Shown: positions 1-9,828 of the stretch, in pieces
Layout: every line of letters begins with the position of its first letter
Position numbering within the stretch: position 1 is the stretch's first letter
Made by a program: the position numbers and the translations under genes
Notes under the pieces: model-generated
What the model was told of the DNA's origin: nothing
What the model saw: the letters and a program-made list of their open reading frames with translations, nothing else
The model's database searches: none
Assembly: GCF_030817215.1 (NCBI RefSeq)
Contig: NZ_JAUSZA010000001.1
Location: forward strand, 5,616,501-5,680,500
Length of the DNA stretch: 64,000 bases
DNA from: Paenibacillus sp. V4I3
Lineage (GTDB): Bacteria > Bacillota > Bacilli > Paenibacillales > NBRC-103111
Direction: 5' to 3'

Positions 1-650
1 GGACCTGCTCCCCGTTCCCAAACGCGCATATCCGTGTAAGCACGATTTTTCACCGTTACGAATTCAACATTGATTTTACGCGGGAACATCGGATGAACTT
101 CAAGCTTCGGCCCCCATGTGGCAAGATCGAAATTCACAGCATCCTCCACATAAATGACACAGTGCGGATTCCCCATCGAAACAGCTGTAAAACGAAATTC
201 TTTCCCGTCAACTTCAATCGGGTAATTGATAACTTTAGCTTCATCGACCGTAGTTGGGACTTGAAGGCCTTTCAGGATCGGTTGACCCATATCTACGCGA
301 ACAGTCCGAACTTTGCCATCTTGTACATTTAATTGGACCTTTTGTACGCCTGCGCCAAGTGTTTCAACGGTAATCTCCGTTTTATCAATTAGCTTATGAT
401 CGTATACATATTTAGAAACGCAGCGGATGGCATTGCCGCATTGCTCGGCTTCAGATCCGTCGGAGTTTATAATGCGCATTTTGAAATCAGCATTGTCAGA
501 AGGAAGAATATAGACAATACCGTCGGCTCCAATACTAAAAAAACGATTGCACAGCTGGATCGCACGCTGATCTGCATCAGCAGGAAGTTCATTCTCACCA
601 GCTACTACGATAAAATCGTTGCCTAGACCATGCATTTTTGTGAAATTCAT
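1..650 (-). CDS. dapF: Diaminopimelate epimerase, N-terminal part (cut by window edge)
   Basis: Converts LL- to meso-diaminopimelate, the last epimerisation before lysine and peptidoglycan cross-linking; cytoplasmic. I translated it directly because the frame runs off the left edge. It opens MNFTKMHGLGNDF, the usual family start, and contains NSDGSEAEQCGNAIR near residue 75, the DapF signature whose Cys is the first catalytic residue. The visible part ends at VWERGAG, just before the region holding the second catalytic Cys. The ATG at 650 has a GGGAGTG Shine-Dalgarno. The signature has Ala in the CGN[GA] position, which is allowed. The 110 bp between this start and the germination operon show no clear terminator. 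Confidence 0.95.
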   Translation of the reverse strand, partial: MNFTKMHGLGNDFIVVAGENELPADADQRAIQLCNRFFSIGADGIVYILPSDNADFKMRIINSDGSEAEQCGNAIRCVSKYVYDHKLIDKTEITVETLGAGVQKVQLNVQDGKVRTVRVDMGQPILKGLQVPTTVDEAKVINYPIEVDGKEFRFTAVSMGNPHCVIYVEDAVNFDLATWGPKLEVHPMFPRKINVEFVTVKNRAYTDMRVWERGAG

Positions 651-760
651 TGTTAATAGCACTCCCAGTATGCGGTTTAGCCATTATCATAGCGTAAAAG
701 CTTCAAGATGCATAGTCTTTTTGACACAAAAGGTCAATAGAATGGGGTTTAAAGCACTTA

Positions 761-1864
761 TTAGGAATATCTTTTCCTCTTGATTAAAGCAATCCCTAGA
801 AGCAATAAGGGGAAGAAAAGTCCAAAAGTTAGGGCAAACAACGGCCAAATCTTGATGTCAAATGATATTAGATAGCTTATATTGGGTGAAATGATGATGG
901 AAGCAGAATAGAGGATCATTCCCATAGGTAGTGCCATTGATCGATAATCGGAAAGTTTCAAAGTCTGTGAAAGACTAGAGATTAATATATAAAAACAAAG
1001 AATCAACTTTAGAAAAATGCTTATAAACCAAATAGCGGCTATGATAACCTCAACTCTCTGAATGATTTCGGTTATTTTAATTTTTTTGGCCAATTCAAAG
1101 CTTGAATACAAATTGCTGGCCGTGTTCTCCGCTCCCAAAACTAAAAGGCAGAGAAATGTAATGACGAACAAAATGAGTCCTCCATTGAACGTTCCCTTCA
1201 AAAATGCTCTTCCTGCTGCCTTTGGCTCCTTCACAAGCGGAAAGATCATCAAAAATAGAATAAGTTCCATGAAGGGGAAAGCAATATAGGGGTAAGAGGC
1301 GTTTAGAACGGGCTTTATTCCTTTTGCCAAAATCGGTTGCAGATGTTTGAATTCAAAATTGGGGACGAGCAAAATGACGAACAGAACAAAAAGAATAAGA
1401 ATCCATGGATAAAAAAGGTCCACGGTACGGGCTATGTTGGAAGGGCCATAACGCACACCTATAACTACAATGCATAGATATACGATATGTATCGCTTGAA
1501 TCGGAGTTTCCGGTAATAAGGCAGAGGTTAGAAAATCACCGAGATTTCGCAAGACGAGAGTAGTTAAAATGAAACAGTAAAAAACCATCAACAAAGACAC
1601 GCATGAACCAAGCCAAGAACCTAAAATGTCTCGACTTAATTCCACCAAGCTCCTGCCGGGATACAGATGGCCAAGCGCATTGTATATCCACACAAGTAAA
1701 AGACCAGCTATAATGCCGACAATAGCGGAAATCCAAGCATCTTGTTTAGCTTCAGAAGCAAGTATCGTCGGAATCAATATGATGGAGGTACCAATAATAA
1801 AGATGGACACCATTTTTTTAAATTGATTGGCTTGAATCATCTCGTTTTCCAACATTGGGTTCAC
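761..1864 (-). CDS. Spore germination permease, GerAB/GerKB family (B subunit)
   Basis: Membrane subunit of a Ger-type germinant receptor in the spore inner membrane. In studied receptors this subunit belongs to the amino-acid permease superfamily and binds the germinant. The 367 residues are almost entirely hydrophobic, with about ten membrane segments and a short basic C-terminus (IKRKRYS), the usual length. The GTG at 1864 (MNPMLENEM) is the first start in frame; its Shine-Dalgarno is weak, and ATG 1855 is an alternative. It is the last gene of the A-C-D-B operon, 20 bp after the D gene. The germinant cannot be read from sequence. Confidence 0.9.
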   Translation of the reverse strand: MNPMLENEMIQANQFKKMVSIFIIGTSIILIPTILASEAKQDAWISAIVGIIAGLLLVWIYNALGHLYPGRSLVELSRDILGSWLGSCVSLLMVFYCFILTTLVLRNLGDFLTSALLPETPIQAIHIVYLCIVVIGVRYGPSNIARTVDLFYPWILILFVLFVILLVPNFEFKHLQPILAKGIKPVLNASYPYIAFPFMELILFLMIFPLVKEPKAAGRAFLKGTFNGGLILFVITFLCLLVLGAENTASNLYSSFELAKKIKITEIIQRVEVIIAAIWFISIFLKLILCFYILISSLSQTLKLSDYRSMALPMGMILYSASIIISPNISYLISFDIKIWPLFALTFGLFFPLLLLGIALIKRKRYS

Positions 1865-1884
1865 AGTCTCGCTTTCATATTAGC

Positions 1885-2103
1885 CTATCCGCCTTTGCTG
1901 ATGGGTCCATAAATTTTCTTAATCCATTCTAAAGGTGTTTGGACTTCTACTCCCAAACTCACTGTTATACCTAATGTAAGCCCGGCAAAAAGCAAGATAA
2001 AAAATGTCCATAGCTCCCTGCGCTTTTTACTTTTCATAAGTGATGGCACTTCGATAACTATCATCATGATACTAATCGCCAAAAACGCAGCTACACGCCA
2101 CAA
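1885..2103 (-). CDS. Small two-helix germinant-receptor D-subunit candidate
   Basis: 72 residues with two hydrophobic segments (about 3-18 and 33-52) separated by a basic loop SLMKSKKRREL. Small two-helix D genes are known beside some gerA-type operons of Bacillus and modulate germination rate; size, topology and location fit. The start is TTG at 2103, preceded by GGGGGAG that overlaps the end of the upstream C gene, so translation is probably coupled. Here it lies between C and B instead of at the operon end. I recognise no sequence motif, so the assignment rests on context and topology. Confidence 0.7.
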   Translation of the reverse strand: MWRVAAFLAISIMMIVIEVPSLMKSKKRRELWTFFILLFAGLTLGITVSLGVEVQTPLEWIKKIYGPISKGG

Positions 2104-2109
2104 TGGATG

Positions 2110-3273
2110 CTACTCCCCCATTCTTTCGTAAAAAGATTTTGATGTTTTAAACATTTGCTTGATTTTCACTTCGATTTGAACATCTACTTGCAACGAGGAC
2201 ATCCTTTCATCCCAATTATCTTTTGCCTTCTCCCAATATTCAGGGAAATTACGTTCGACTTCTTCGCCAAATCCGAAAATATCAGACTTATACTGGGTTT
2301 GTACCGTTTTTATCGCAGCTAGAATGGAAGCCTTTATTTTGTTTTGCGTTAATTGTTCCATTTGTAAGATGGAAGACGGCTTCGTTAAGTCCATGGGACA
2401 TTGAGCGTCGGTCACTGCACCTTCCGCTTTTATTTTCAGGCTAATAATAGGCTTCCCATTTTTCATGACAACCTGCGTTTTGTTCTTGGTACGCATTAAC
2501 TCCACCGTCATGTGGTTCTCTTCATTAGGACAAGTCAGCAGAACTGCAGTGCTTTTCACCTCCCCTTGGGTATAATTAAATCCCATGCTTTCCTCCTCGT
2601 TTAACCAACCCAAAAGCTTATCTTTTTTGAAAACAGCGATCCCGAAGTATTTGATTCGGGCAGGCGAGAAAATTTTTTCTACATTCCCTTTATCATTGCC
2701 GACCTGGGGGTCACCATTTAGCGTAATTCCTGTCAACACGGCTTCCTTTCCTTTACTGATGATATTAGAAGTAAAATCGTCAATTTTAACCGCTGCAGTC
2801 GCCCCCCATGCTTTCGATGAGACTTCTAGGGAAGCATTCATTTTCGTGGCCGGCGTTTTTTCCAAAGGGGTGAACACTTTAAGAATGTCTTGCGCCTCAG
2901 CTCCCCGAGCAATGATGACATAAAAGTCTTTGCGATATTCATGATCTCTTGAGATGTGATCCAGTACCCGACCCACGCCCTCCCTTGCGAATTTTTCTCC
3001 GAAAATAAGGATCTGCATTTGTCCTACATAGATTTTTCTTGTGCTTCTCGTCGTCATTCTTCTTGCCACCTCCTGAAATCCGTCTCCCTTTTCTTGAAAC
3101 AAAGTGACCGGAGCAACGGAAGAAGAACCTCCCTCTTTACCCGAAATGGCTCCCGCGTTCAGAATCTGATTGGAAATCATAATTTGCTTGCCATTCTTAT
3201 CCACACCAATAGCAACGGTAACTGCGAGATCATTCAACTCGCGACGATTCCAACACCCGGTTATAAGCACCAT
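2110..3273 (-). CDS. Germination lipoprotein, GerAC/GerKC family (C subunit); start unclear
   Basis: Lipoprotein subunit of the Ger receptor, anchored outside the spore inner membrane. Signs are the lipobox ITGC followed by WNRRELNDLAV, the typical GerAC opening, and the C-terminal GerAC domain. The only canonical start in frame, ATG 3273, would leave just six residues before the lipobox Cys, too short for a signal peptide, and has no Shine-Dalgarno. In frame upstream lies a proper signal sequence (NTKRSLYVTFVTLVC) preceded by AAGGGAG at 3324-3330, but no ATG, GTG or TTG lies between them. Translation probably begins near 3313-3318 by a non-standard codon, or a base differs there. The gene overlaps the stop of the A gene. 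Confidence 0.85.
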   Translation of the reverse strand: MVLITGCWNRRELNDLAVTVAIGVDKNGKQIMISNQILNAGAISGKEGGSSSVAPVTLFQEKGDGFQEVARRMTTRSTRKIYVGQMQILIFGEKFAREGVGRVLDHISRDHEYRKDFYVIIARGAEAQDILKVFTPLEKTPATKMNASLEVSSKAWGATAAVKIDDFTSNIISKGKEAVLTGITLNGDPQVGNDKGNVEKIFSPARIKYFGIAVFKKDKLLGWLNEEESMGFNYTQGEVKSTAVLLTCPNEENHMTVELMRTKNKTQVVMKNGKPIISLKIKAEGAVTDAQCPMDLTKPSSILQMEQLTQNKIKASILAAIKTVQTQYKSDIFGFGEEVERNFPEYWEKAKDNWDERMSSLQVDVQIEVKIKQMFKTSKSFYERMGE

Positions 3274-3316
3274 GCAAACGAGAGTAACAAACGTTACATA
3301 AAGACTTCTTTTCGTA

Positions 3317-4921
3317 TTAAACTCTCCCTTCAGGGTCTGGGTCCGTTGTAGACGAATGACTCTGACGAATCTGGTTTTGCTTACTCGCAGTCACAGGACG
3401 TGCATTCATTTTCCACCAAGGAACACGTATCCCCCCATCTTTTAAATCATCTGTTAAAACAGGAGCGTATGGAGACATGTAGGGAACTCCAAAAGAATTT
3501 AATTGACAGAGATGTTGGGCGATCGCGATGATCCCTGCAATGATACCAAACAAACCGAAGGAAGCCGCTAGGATCATAATCCCAAATCGTAAAATTCGAA
3601 TGGGAATAGCCATGTTGTAGGCCGGAATTGTAAAACTGGCAATCGCGGTGATGGAGACAACGATCACCATGGCGGCCGATACGATTCCGGCTTGTACGGC
3701 TGCTTGACCAATGACCAGCGCTCCAACAATGGAGATCGACTGTCCAACTGCTCTAGGTAACCGGACTCCTGCCTCGCGCAAAAGTTCGAAGGTTAATTCC
3801 ATCATTAAAGCTTCAACAAATGCGGGGAATGGTATTCCTTCCCGCTGAGCCGAAAGACTAATCAATAATCGCGGAGGCAGCATGTCATGATGAAACGTTG
3901 TAATCGCAATGTACAAGGGGGGTCCCAGCAGGGCAATCAGCAAAGCTGAATACCGCAGAAGACGCAATAGGGTAGAAATATCGGAACGCTGATAATAGTC
4001 TTCCGCAGACTGAAAAAATTGCGGAAATATAGCTGGAACCAAGAGAACAAACGGCGTCCCGTCCACAAGAATCGCAACACGCCCCTCCAAAAGTCCAGCC
4101 GCAATCACATCAGGTCTTTCAGTGTTATAGATCGTGGGAAAAAGTGTAAATGTCTTATCCTGAATCAATTCCTCGATATAGCCGCTTTCCAAGATGCCAT
4201 CTATTTGAATACGTCCAATTCTGTCACGAACCTCTTTCACCACGTGGTCTTTTACTATGCCATTGATGTATACAATAGAAACGCTGGTTTTCGTGATTCG
4301 ACCGACAATAAATCCCTCTATCCAGAGGTTAGGATTTTTAATCTTTCGCCGAATTAATGCAATATTTGTTGTTATATTTTCAGTGAATCCATCCTTGGGA
4401 CCTCGTATCACCGTTTGGGAGCTCGGCTCCTGAATGGGGCGATCTTCCCAGCCTTTTGAAGTAATGATTAAACCCTGATCATAGCCTTGGCATAAGAGAA
4501 CGGTGTCTCCACACAAAATACCTGACAGCAGCATATCTAGGTTTAATCCATCATGAATTCCGCCAACGGGCAGCAGCAGCTGTTTAAATTCATCTAAATG
4601 ATTTCCTTCTGGCGATTGTAGACCCGAGAAATGCTGGTTCTGATCTAATGCCATCAGGGGTTCTATTATAAATTGATTAATTAATTTGACATCGGCTAGC
4701 CCACTAGCATAGATAATGGCCACTTCGACAGCGTTGGAACCCTCGGAACGCCATTCTCTAACCACGATATCCGCGCTGTTTCCAAAAGTCTGTTTGATCC
4801 TTTGAATGTTTTCCTTAAGATCCTTTTTTAAACTCAGTGAATCATCGTCGCCTGGTTTTTGCTTATGATGGGTTAGCACACTTAATTTGAACTTATTGGA
4901 TAAAAATTTAATAATTCCCAT
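3317..4921 (-). CDS. Spore germination protein, GerAA/GerKA family (A subunit)
   Basis: First gene of the germinant-receptor operon. A-subunits have a large cytoplasmic N-terminal domain and a membrane domain of about five helices and oligomerise into an ion channel in the spore inner membrane. The 534-residue protein shows a soluble N-terminal half, then hydrophobic segments beginning around STLLRLLRYSALLIALLG, and the conserved stretch PPRLLISLSAQREGIPFP. I start it at ATG 4921 (MGIIKFLSNKF), because AAGGAGCG lies 9 bp upstream; an in-frame ATG further 5' falls before that site. The tail GSSTTDPDPEGRV overlaps the leader of the C gene. Confidence 0.92.
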   Translation of the reverse strand: MGIIKFLSNKFKLSVLTHHKQKPGDDDSLSLKKDLKENIQRIKQTFGNSADIVVREWRSEGSNAVEVAIIYASGLADVKLINQFIIEPLMALDQNQHFSGLQSPEGNHLDEFKQLLLPVGGIHDGLNLDMLLSGILCGDTVLLCQGYDQGLIITSKGWEDRPIQEPSSQTVIRGPKDGFTENITTNIALIRRKIKNPNLWIEGFIVGRITKTSVSIVYINGIVKDHVVKEVRDRIGRIQIDGILESGYIEELIQDKTFTLFPTIYNTERPDVIAAGLLEGRVAILVDGTPFVLLVPAIFPQFFQSAEDYYQRSDISTLLRLLRYSALLIALLGPPLYIAITTFHHDMLPPRLLISLSAQREGIPFPAFVEALMMELTFELLREAGVRLPRAVGQSISIVGALVIGQAAVQAGIVSAAMVIVVSITAIASFTIPAYNMAIPIRILRFGIMILAASFGLFGIIAGIIAIAQHLCQLNSFGVPYMSPYAPVLTDDLKDGGIRVPWWKMNARPVTASKQNQIRQSHSSTTDPDPEGRV

Positions 4922-5040
4922 GATGTGGTACGCTCCTTCCATGCTTGTACATAATTTCACCAATAGGTAATTATTTCATACACTTACATTGCCCCGTCTC
5001 ATCCCCACCCAGCAAACTTGCTACTTTGCCTTATTAACGA

Positions 5041-5065
5041 AAAAAACCGCCCAAAGGCGGCTTTT
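5041..5065 (-). terminator. Rho-independent terminator of the Ca2+ ATPase gene
   Basis: On the minus strand, a CCGCC/GGCGG stem with a four-base loop is followed by a run of Ts. It lies 16 bp after the ATPase stop and before the ger operon, separating the two units. Confidence 0.85.
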
Positions 5066-5080
5066 AATGTATACATCTAA

Positions 5081-7873
5081 TCATCTAAAACTTGGCTTGG
5101 AAGAATTATACGAAACAGAACGTGAATTCTTGTTGCGTTTTGGCGACAGCACACTGCCCAGCCCCATTAAGAAGGTCGGAATGCCAGCGGCGATCAGAAC
5201 CAGAATCCAATCCTTCCAACCAAGTGGAACCGTTTTGAAGATAGGTTGAAGAGCTTCCACATACATAACGGCCAGCATCAATATAAGCGAGGAAAGCACA
5301 GCGAGAACAAGGTAACGATTTTGAAAAGGATTACGGTGGAAAATAGAGCGTGAACTGCGGCAATCAAATACGTGAATGAGTTGAGCCATTACCAAAGTGG
5401 CAAATGCGACGCTTTGCGCTTTCAGCAGGGTCTCGGCATCAGATGGGTTGACTCGTAATACGAGCCAGAAAGCACCCAAGGTGCAAACGCCGATAAGAAT
5501 ACCTCTGGAAATAATTTTCCAACCTAATCGTCTTGCGAAAATATTTTCTTTCGCCGAGCGTGGCTTGTGCTGCATCAAATCCTTTTCCGCTTGATCAACA
5601 CCTAGCGCCATAGCAGGAAGGCCGTCGGTGACAAGATTCACCCATAGAATTTGAATAGGTACAAGCGGCAAAGGCAGACCGGCCATCATCGCAATGAACA
5701 TCGTCATAATTTCGCCCACATTAGAGGCAAGCAGATACCGAATGAATTTACGAATATTTTCATAAATACCGCGTCCTTCTTCAATCGCTGCAACGATCGT
5801 GGAGAAGTTATCATCACTGAGAATTAAAGACGAAGCTTCCTTGGATACATCCGTCCCTGTAATCCCCATCGCAATGCCGATATCCGCAGCTTTGATCGCT
5901 GGCGCATCGTTCACGCCATCCCCTGTCATGGCCACTACATGCCCTTTGCGCTGCAAAGCTTTGACGATACGCAGTTTATGCTCAGGGGATACCCTCGCAT
6001 ACACATAGGTATCATTCACTTTAGCATCCAGTTCATCGTCAGAGAGACCCGCAATCTGCTGACCACTCATACTGACTCCATTCGCAGGAAGCATGCCAAG
6101 CTGCTTAGCTATCGCCTCAGCTGTTGTCTGATGGTCCCCTGTAATCATGACCGTTTTGATGCCTGCTTTACGGCACTTCGAGATCGACTCACGAACTTCT
6201 TTACGCGGCGGATCAATCATGCCGGTTAATCCGACAAAGATCAGACTGTTTTCCACATCATCGTATTCCTCGTATCGGTCACTGCTCTTAAGTTCTTTGT
6301 ACGCAATCCCCAACACCCGCAGAGCGGATTTGGCCATTCCTTCATTTGCAGAAATCACTTTCTGTTTAAGTGTAGATGTGAACGGAATTACCTTTCCATC
6401 CCAAAGAATGTAGCTGCAGTGTTGAATTAGAACATCAGGAGCTCCCTTCGTGCAAGCCATGCGACCATGCTCTGAAGTCACAAGTACAGACATTCTTTTG
6501 CGATCAGAGTCAAAAGGAAATTCGGCGATACGCTTATACTTCTCGCTTAGCGATTCCTGGGTAATGCCACTTTTCGCACTCAGGACAACTAATGCGCCCT
6601 CAGTTGGATCCCCTTTGATGTTCCAAACAGAGACGACGCCATCTTTGCCATCCTTGCCCTTCTTCCGTTTCAACTCCTGCTTTTCCTCATACAAAGTTGC
6701 ATTATTACAAAGCACGGACACGTGAAGCAGTTTACTGAGTGATGGATTCTTAAGCGCATCGGTGTTTTGTCCACTTAATTGGATATCCCCAACCGGCGTA
6801 TAACCGTCACCCGTCACTTCCAACACGTCGCCGCCCACCCATAAATGGGTAACCGTCATTTTATTCTGAGTCAGCGTTCCTGTTTTATCAGAGCAGATGA
6901 CCGAGGCACAACCTAAAGTCTCTACAGAAGGCAATTTCCTTACAATGGCTTTACGCTTAATCATTCGCTGTACGCCGAGTGCAAGCGCAATGGTTACTAT
7001 AGCCGGAAGTCCTTCAGGAATAGCGGCGACGGCTAAGCTGACACCGGCCAGGAACATCGCATAAGGTGGTTGTCCATGCATAATACCTGCGATAACAACA
7101 AGGACTGTCAAAGCAATCGCGACAATGATCAGAATCTTCCCAAGCTGTTCCAAGCGATGCTGAAGCGGCGTTTCCATTGATTCTGTATTTTGAATCAGAT
7201 CAGCGATTTTTCCCATCTCCGTGCTCATCCCGACACGAACAACAATGGCTTTGGCTGTTCCACGCGCGACCATCGTACCCATGAAACCCAGATTACGCTG
7301 ATCCCCAAGAGGTACTTCATCGTTAGATATAGCCGATGTTATTTTACCGACGGCTACCGACTCCCCTGTTAAGGCTGACTCCTCGATATATAAGCCATTT
7401 GTTTCCAGAAACCGCACATCTGCCGGCACCCGGTCGCCACTTTCGAGCAAAATAATATCGCCTGGAACCAAATCGCGAGCCGGTATTTGATGAATAGCCC
7501 CTTCTCTCCAAACGTTTGCGTTAGGGGCTGACAGTTCTTTAAGTGCACGTAATGAACGTTCCGCCCGAAATTCCTGTGTAAAGCCAAGAATGCCATTCAT
7601 CACAATAATGACGATAATGGTAATGGCATCTAAATATTCACCCAACAAGCCGGAAATCAAGGTCGCCCCCAATAAGACCAGCACCATGAAATCTTTGAAT
7701 TGATTCAAAAGCAGTGTAATCGGAGAAACACGCTTCCCTTCGGAAAGCTCGTTTCGACCAACTTCTGCCTGTCGCTTCCAAGCTTCCTCCCAGGGCAATC
7801 CTTGCTGCATGTTCACCTGCTGTGACTGCAGGACTTCCTCCGACGTCAACTGGTACCAATTATTCTGACTCAT
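5081..7873 (-). CDS. P-type Ca2+-transporting ATPase (PacL/YloB type)
   Basis: Cation-pumping P-type ATPase of the SERCA-like class (P2A), plasma membrane. From the chosen start (930 residues): actuator motif TGES at about 169-172, PEGLP in the ion-binding helix at about 286-290, phosphorylation site SDKTGTLTQN with Asp near 329, and the hinge TGDGVNDAPAIKAADIG. Flanking hydrophobic segments give about ten helices. The ATG at 7873 (MSQNNWYQL) follows AGAAAGG; an in-frame ATG nine codons upstream precedes that site. Bacillus YloB is the nearest relative I recall, with the same divergent rqcH neighbour. In Bacillus it is linked to Ca2+ loading and spore properties; here that is inference. Confidence 0.93.
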   Translation of the reverse strand: MSQNNWYQLTSEEVLQSQQVNMQQGLPWEEAWKRQAEVGRNELSEGKRVSPITLLLNQFKDFMVLVLLGATLISGLLGEYLDAITIIVIIVMNGILGFTQEFRAERSLRALKELSAPNANVWREGAIHQIPARDLVPGDIILLESGDRVPADVRFLETNGLYIEESALTGESVAVGKITSAISNDEVPLGDQRNLGFMGTMVARGTAKAIVVRVGMSTEMGKIADLIQNTESMETPLQHRLEQLGKILIIVAIALTVLVVIAGIMHGQPPYAMFLAGVSLAVAAIPEGLPAIVTIALALGVQRMIKRKAIVRKLPSVETLGCASVICSDKTGTLTQNKMTVTHLWVGGDVLEVTGDGYTPVGDIQLSGQNTDALKNPSLSKLLHVSVLCNNATLYEEKQELKRKKGKDGKDGVVSVWNIKGDPTEGALVVLSAKSGITQESLSEKYKRIAEFPFDSDRKRMSVLVTSEHGRMACTKGAPDVLIQHCSYILWDGKVIPFTSTLKQKVISANEGMAKSALRVLGIAYKELKSSDRYEEYDDVENSLIFVGLTGMIDPPRKEVRESISKCRKAGIKTVMITGDHQTTAEAIAKQLGMLPANGVSMSGQQIAGLSDDELDAKVNDTYVYARVSPEHKLRIVKALQRKGHVVAMTGDGVNDAPAIKAADIGIAMGITGTDVSKEASSLILSDDNFSTIVAAIEEGRGIYENIRKFIRYLLASNVGEIMTMFIAMMAGLPLPLVPIQILWVNLVTDGLPAMALGVDQAEKDLMQHKPRSAKENIFARRLGWKIISRGILIGVCTLGAFWLVLRVNPSDAETLLKAQSVAFATLVMAQLIHVFDCRSSRSIFHRNPFQNRYLVLAVLSSLILMLAVMYVEALQPIFKTVPLGWKDWILVLIAAGIPTFLMGLGSVLSPKRNKNSRSVSYNSSKPSFR

Positions 7874-8055
7874 CCGCCTTTCTCCCTCCCACTTCCACAT
7901 AATCTCGCCATTAACTCATAAGTAAATGTATTCAGACAAGCAGGAAAATATCCCTGAAATCATCTTTCTTGCCGACTAACGCTTAAGTTTTTGTGAAAAG
8001 TATGGCATCATAGAGGTTAGCAAAGTTTTCAACCTAGAATGGAGTTGTATGTATC

Positions 8056-9816
8056 ATGGCTTTAGACGGACTAGTCCTTCATGCAATTGTTCACGAACTG
8101 CAAATGTGTGTAGGAGGCCGAATCAATAAAATTCACCAGCCCACTGAAAATGACATTATTATGCACATCCGAGCACAAGGGCAAAATGTGAAACTACTTC
8201 TTTCAGCAAATCCTACCTATCCAAGGGTCCAAATCACCGAGCAGTCCTCGTTAAATCCAATGGATGCTCCTATGTTCTGTATGCTGCTTCGCAAACACTG
8301 TGAGAGCGGCGTTATTGAAGCCGTGGAACAAATAGGCATGGAGCGTGTCATCCGTTTGCAAATTCGTCATCGCGATGAATTGGGAGATATGAGCACCAAA
8401 CATATCATTGTGGAAATCATGGGGCGACACAGCAATATTATTCTGCTGGACCCGGCAACGGAAACAATTCTAGACGGCATCCATCACGTTACTCCTGCCA
8501 TCAGTTCTTATCGGATTGTCATGCCGGGAAGCAAGTATGTCACGCCGCCTGAGCAGGACAAACAAAATCCACTAGAGGCCGATGCCTCCACGTTCCAGCA
8601 TGCTCTTAGTCAAGATTCAGGTCAAGAAGAGTCCAAGGAGAAACCTGAACACAAATTAGTCGCTGCATTCAGTGGGCTAAGTCCTTTGATTGCCAAAGAA
8701 ATCGTATTCCGCAGCCGTCAAGACGGGAACAACGAACAAGGAGATGACCTAGCGGCCTTGTGGACAGCTTTCGATGGTGTCATGACGGCTGTACGTCAGC
8801 ATCGGTACAAACCCGTTATTGTAGAGCAAGAAGGTACCGGTAAATTGTTCTTTGCCATGACACCCTTAAGACACATTACCGGCATTTCCACGTCATATGC
8901 GACACCAAGTGATTGTTTGGAGCACTTTTATGGCGACAAAGCGGAAAGAGATACGGTCAAACAACGTGTGGCTGATTTGCTCCGTTTTTTGCATAACGAA
9001 GCGAATAAAAATGTTAAAAAGTTGGAAAAACTTCAAGAAACCGTTGATGAATCTAAAGATGCCGACAAATATCGGATTCTCGGCGAGCTGTTGACGGCCT
9101 CCCTTCACCTGATAAAAAGAGGGGATCGCGAGGTCGAGATTATCAACTACTATGATGAGGACCAGGCTTTGATAAAAATAAAGCTGGATCCGCTATTGAA
9201 CCCTTCTGAAAATGCACAGCGGTATTTTAAAAAGTACACAAAAATGAAAAACAGCACGGCGATTGTCGAGGAACAAATTGCACAAACCCATCAAGAGATT
9301 ACGTACTTAAACTCCTTGCTGCAGCAGCTTAGTGTCGCTTCTTTGACCGATATCGAAGAGATCCGCGATGAGCTTATGGAGCAAGGTTATGTACGTGACC
9401 GTAACAAAAAACAACGTAAAAAGAAAAAGAAAGATAAGCCGGCTTTGGCCTGCTACCTTTCCAGTGAAGGTGTTCCTATCTATGTTGGTAAAAATAATAC
9501 GCAGAACGAATATTTAACGAATCGACTTGCCTCTTCGATGGATACTTGGCTGCATACGAAGGATATTCCTGGCTCCCATGTCGTGATTCGCAGCGATAGT
9601 TTTTCAGAAACTACCCTGCTGGAGGCAGCCCAATTGGCCGCTTATTTCAGTCAAGCCAAGCATTCCAGCCAAGTCCCAGTTGACTATACAGCCATTAAAC
9701 ATGTTCACAAGCCAAATGGGGCAAAGCCCGGATTTGTCATCTATGTGAATCAGAAGACGCTATTCGTGACGCCGGATGAGAACATGATTAAGCAGATGAA
9801 CGTTACGATAAAATAA
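8056..9816 (+). CDS. rqcH: Ribosome quality control factor RqcH (NFACT family)
   Basis: Bacterial NEMF/Rqc2 homologue. It binds stalled 50S-peptidyl-tRNA complexes and directs C-terminal alanine tailing; older annotation calls it fibronectin-binding protein. 586 residues, the usual length: NFACT-N domain (about 1-180, opening MALDGLVLHAIVHEL), central helical and coiled-coil region (about 300-440), a lysine-rich patch RNKKQRKKKKKDK near 455, and the NFACT-R domain with WLHTKDIPGSHVVI. The ATG at 8056 follows AATGGAG. It is divergent from the Ca2+ ATPase gene and closed by a strong hairpin. RNA binding is inferred from the family. Confidence 0.93.
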   Translation: MALDGLVLHAIVHELQMCVGGRINKIHQPTENDIIMHIRAQGQNVKLLLSANPTYPRVQITEQSSLNPMDAPMFCMLLRKHCESGVIEAVEQIGMERVIRLQIRHRDELGDMSTKHIIVEIMGRHSNIILLDPATETILDGIHHVTPAISSYRIVMPGSKYVTPPEQDKQNPLEADASTFQHALSQDSGQEESKEKPEHKLVAAFSGLSPLIAKEIVFRSRQDGNNEQGDDLAALWTAFDGVMTAVRQHRYKPVIVEQEGTGKLFFAMTPLRHITGISTSYATPSDCLEHFYGDKAERDTVKQRVADLLRFLHNEANKNVKKLEKLQETVDESKDADKYRILGELLTASLHLIKRGDREVEIINYYDEDQALIKIKLDPLLNPSENAQRYFKKYTKMKNSTAIVEEQIAQTHQEITYLNSLLQQLSVASLTDIEEIRDELMEQGYVRDRNKKQRKKKKKDKPALACYLSSEGVPIYVGKNNTQNEYLTNRLASSMDTWLHTKDIPGSHVVIRSDSFSETTLLEAAQLAAYFSQAKHSSQVPVDYTAIKHVHKPNGAKPGFVIYVNQKTLFVTPDENMIKQMNVTIK

Positions 9817-9828
9817 AATTGGGAGAAT

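Noticed and set aside
2585-2923. 112-aa plus-strand ORF inside the germination C gene
   Set aside because: Antisense to a clear gene, no ribosome site, no recognisable protein features.
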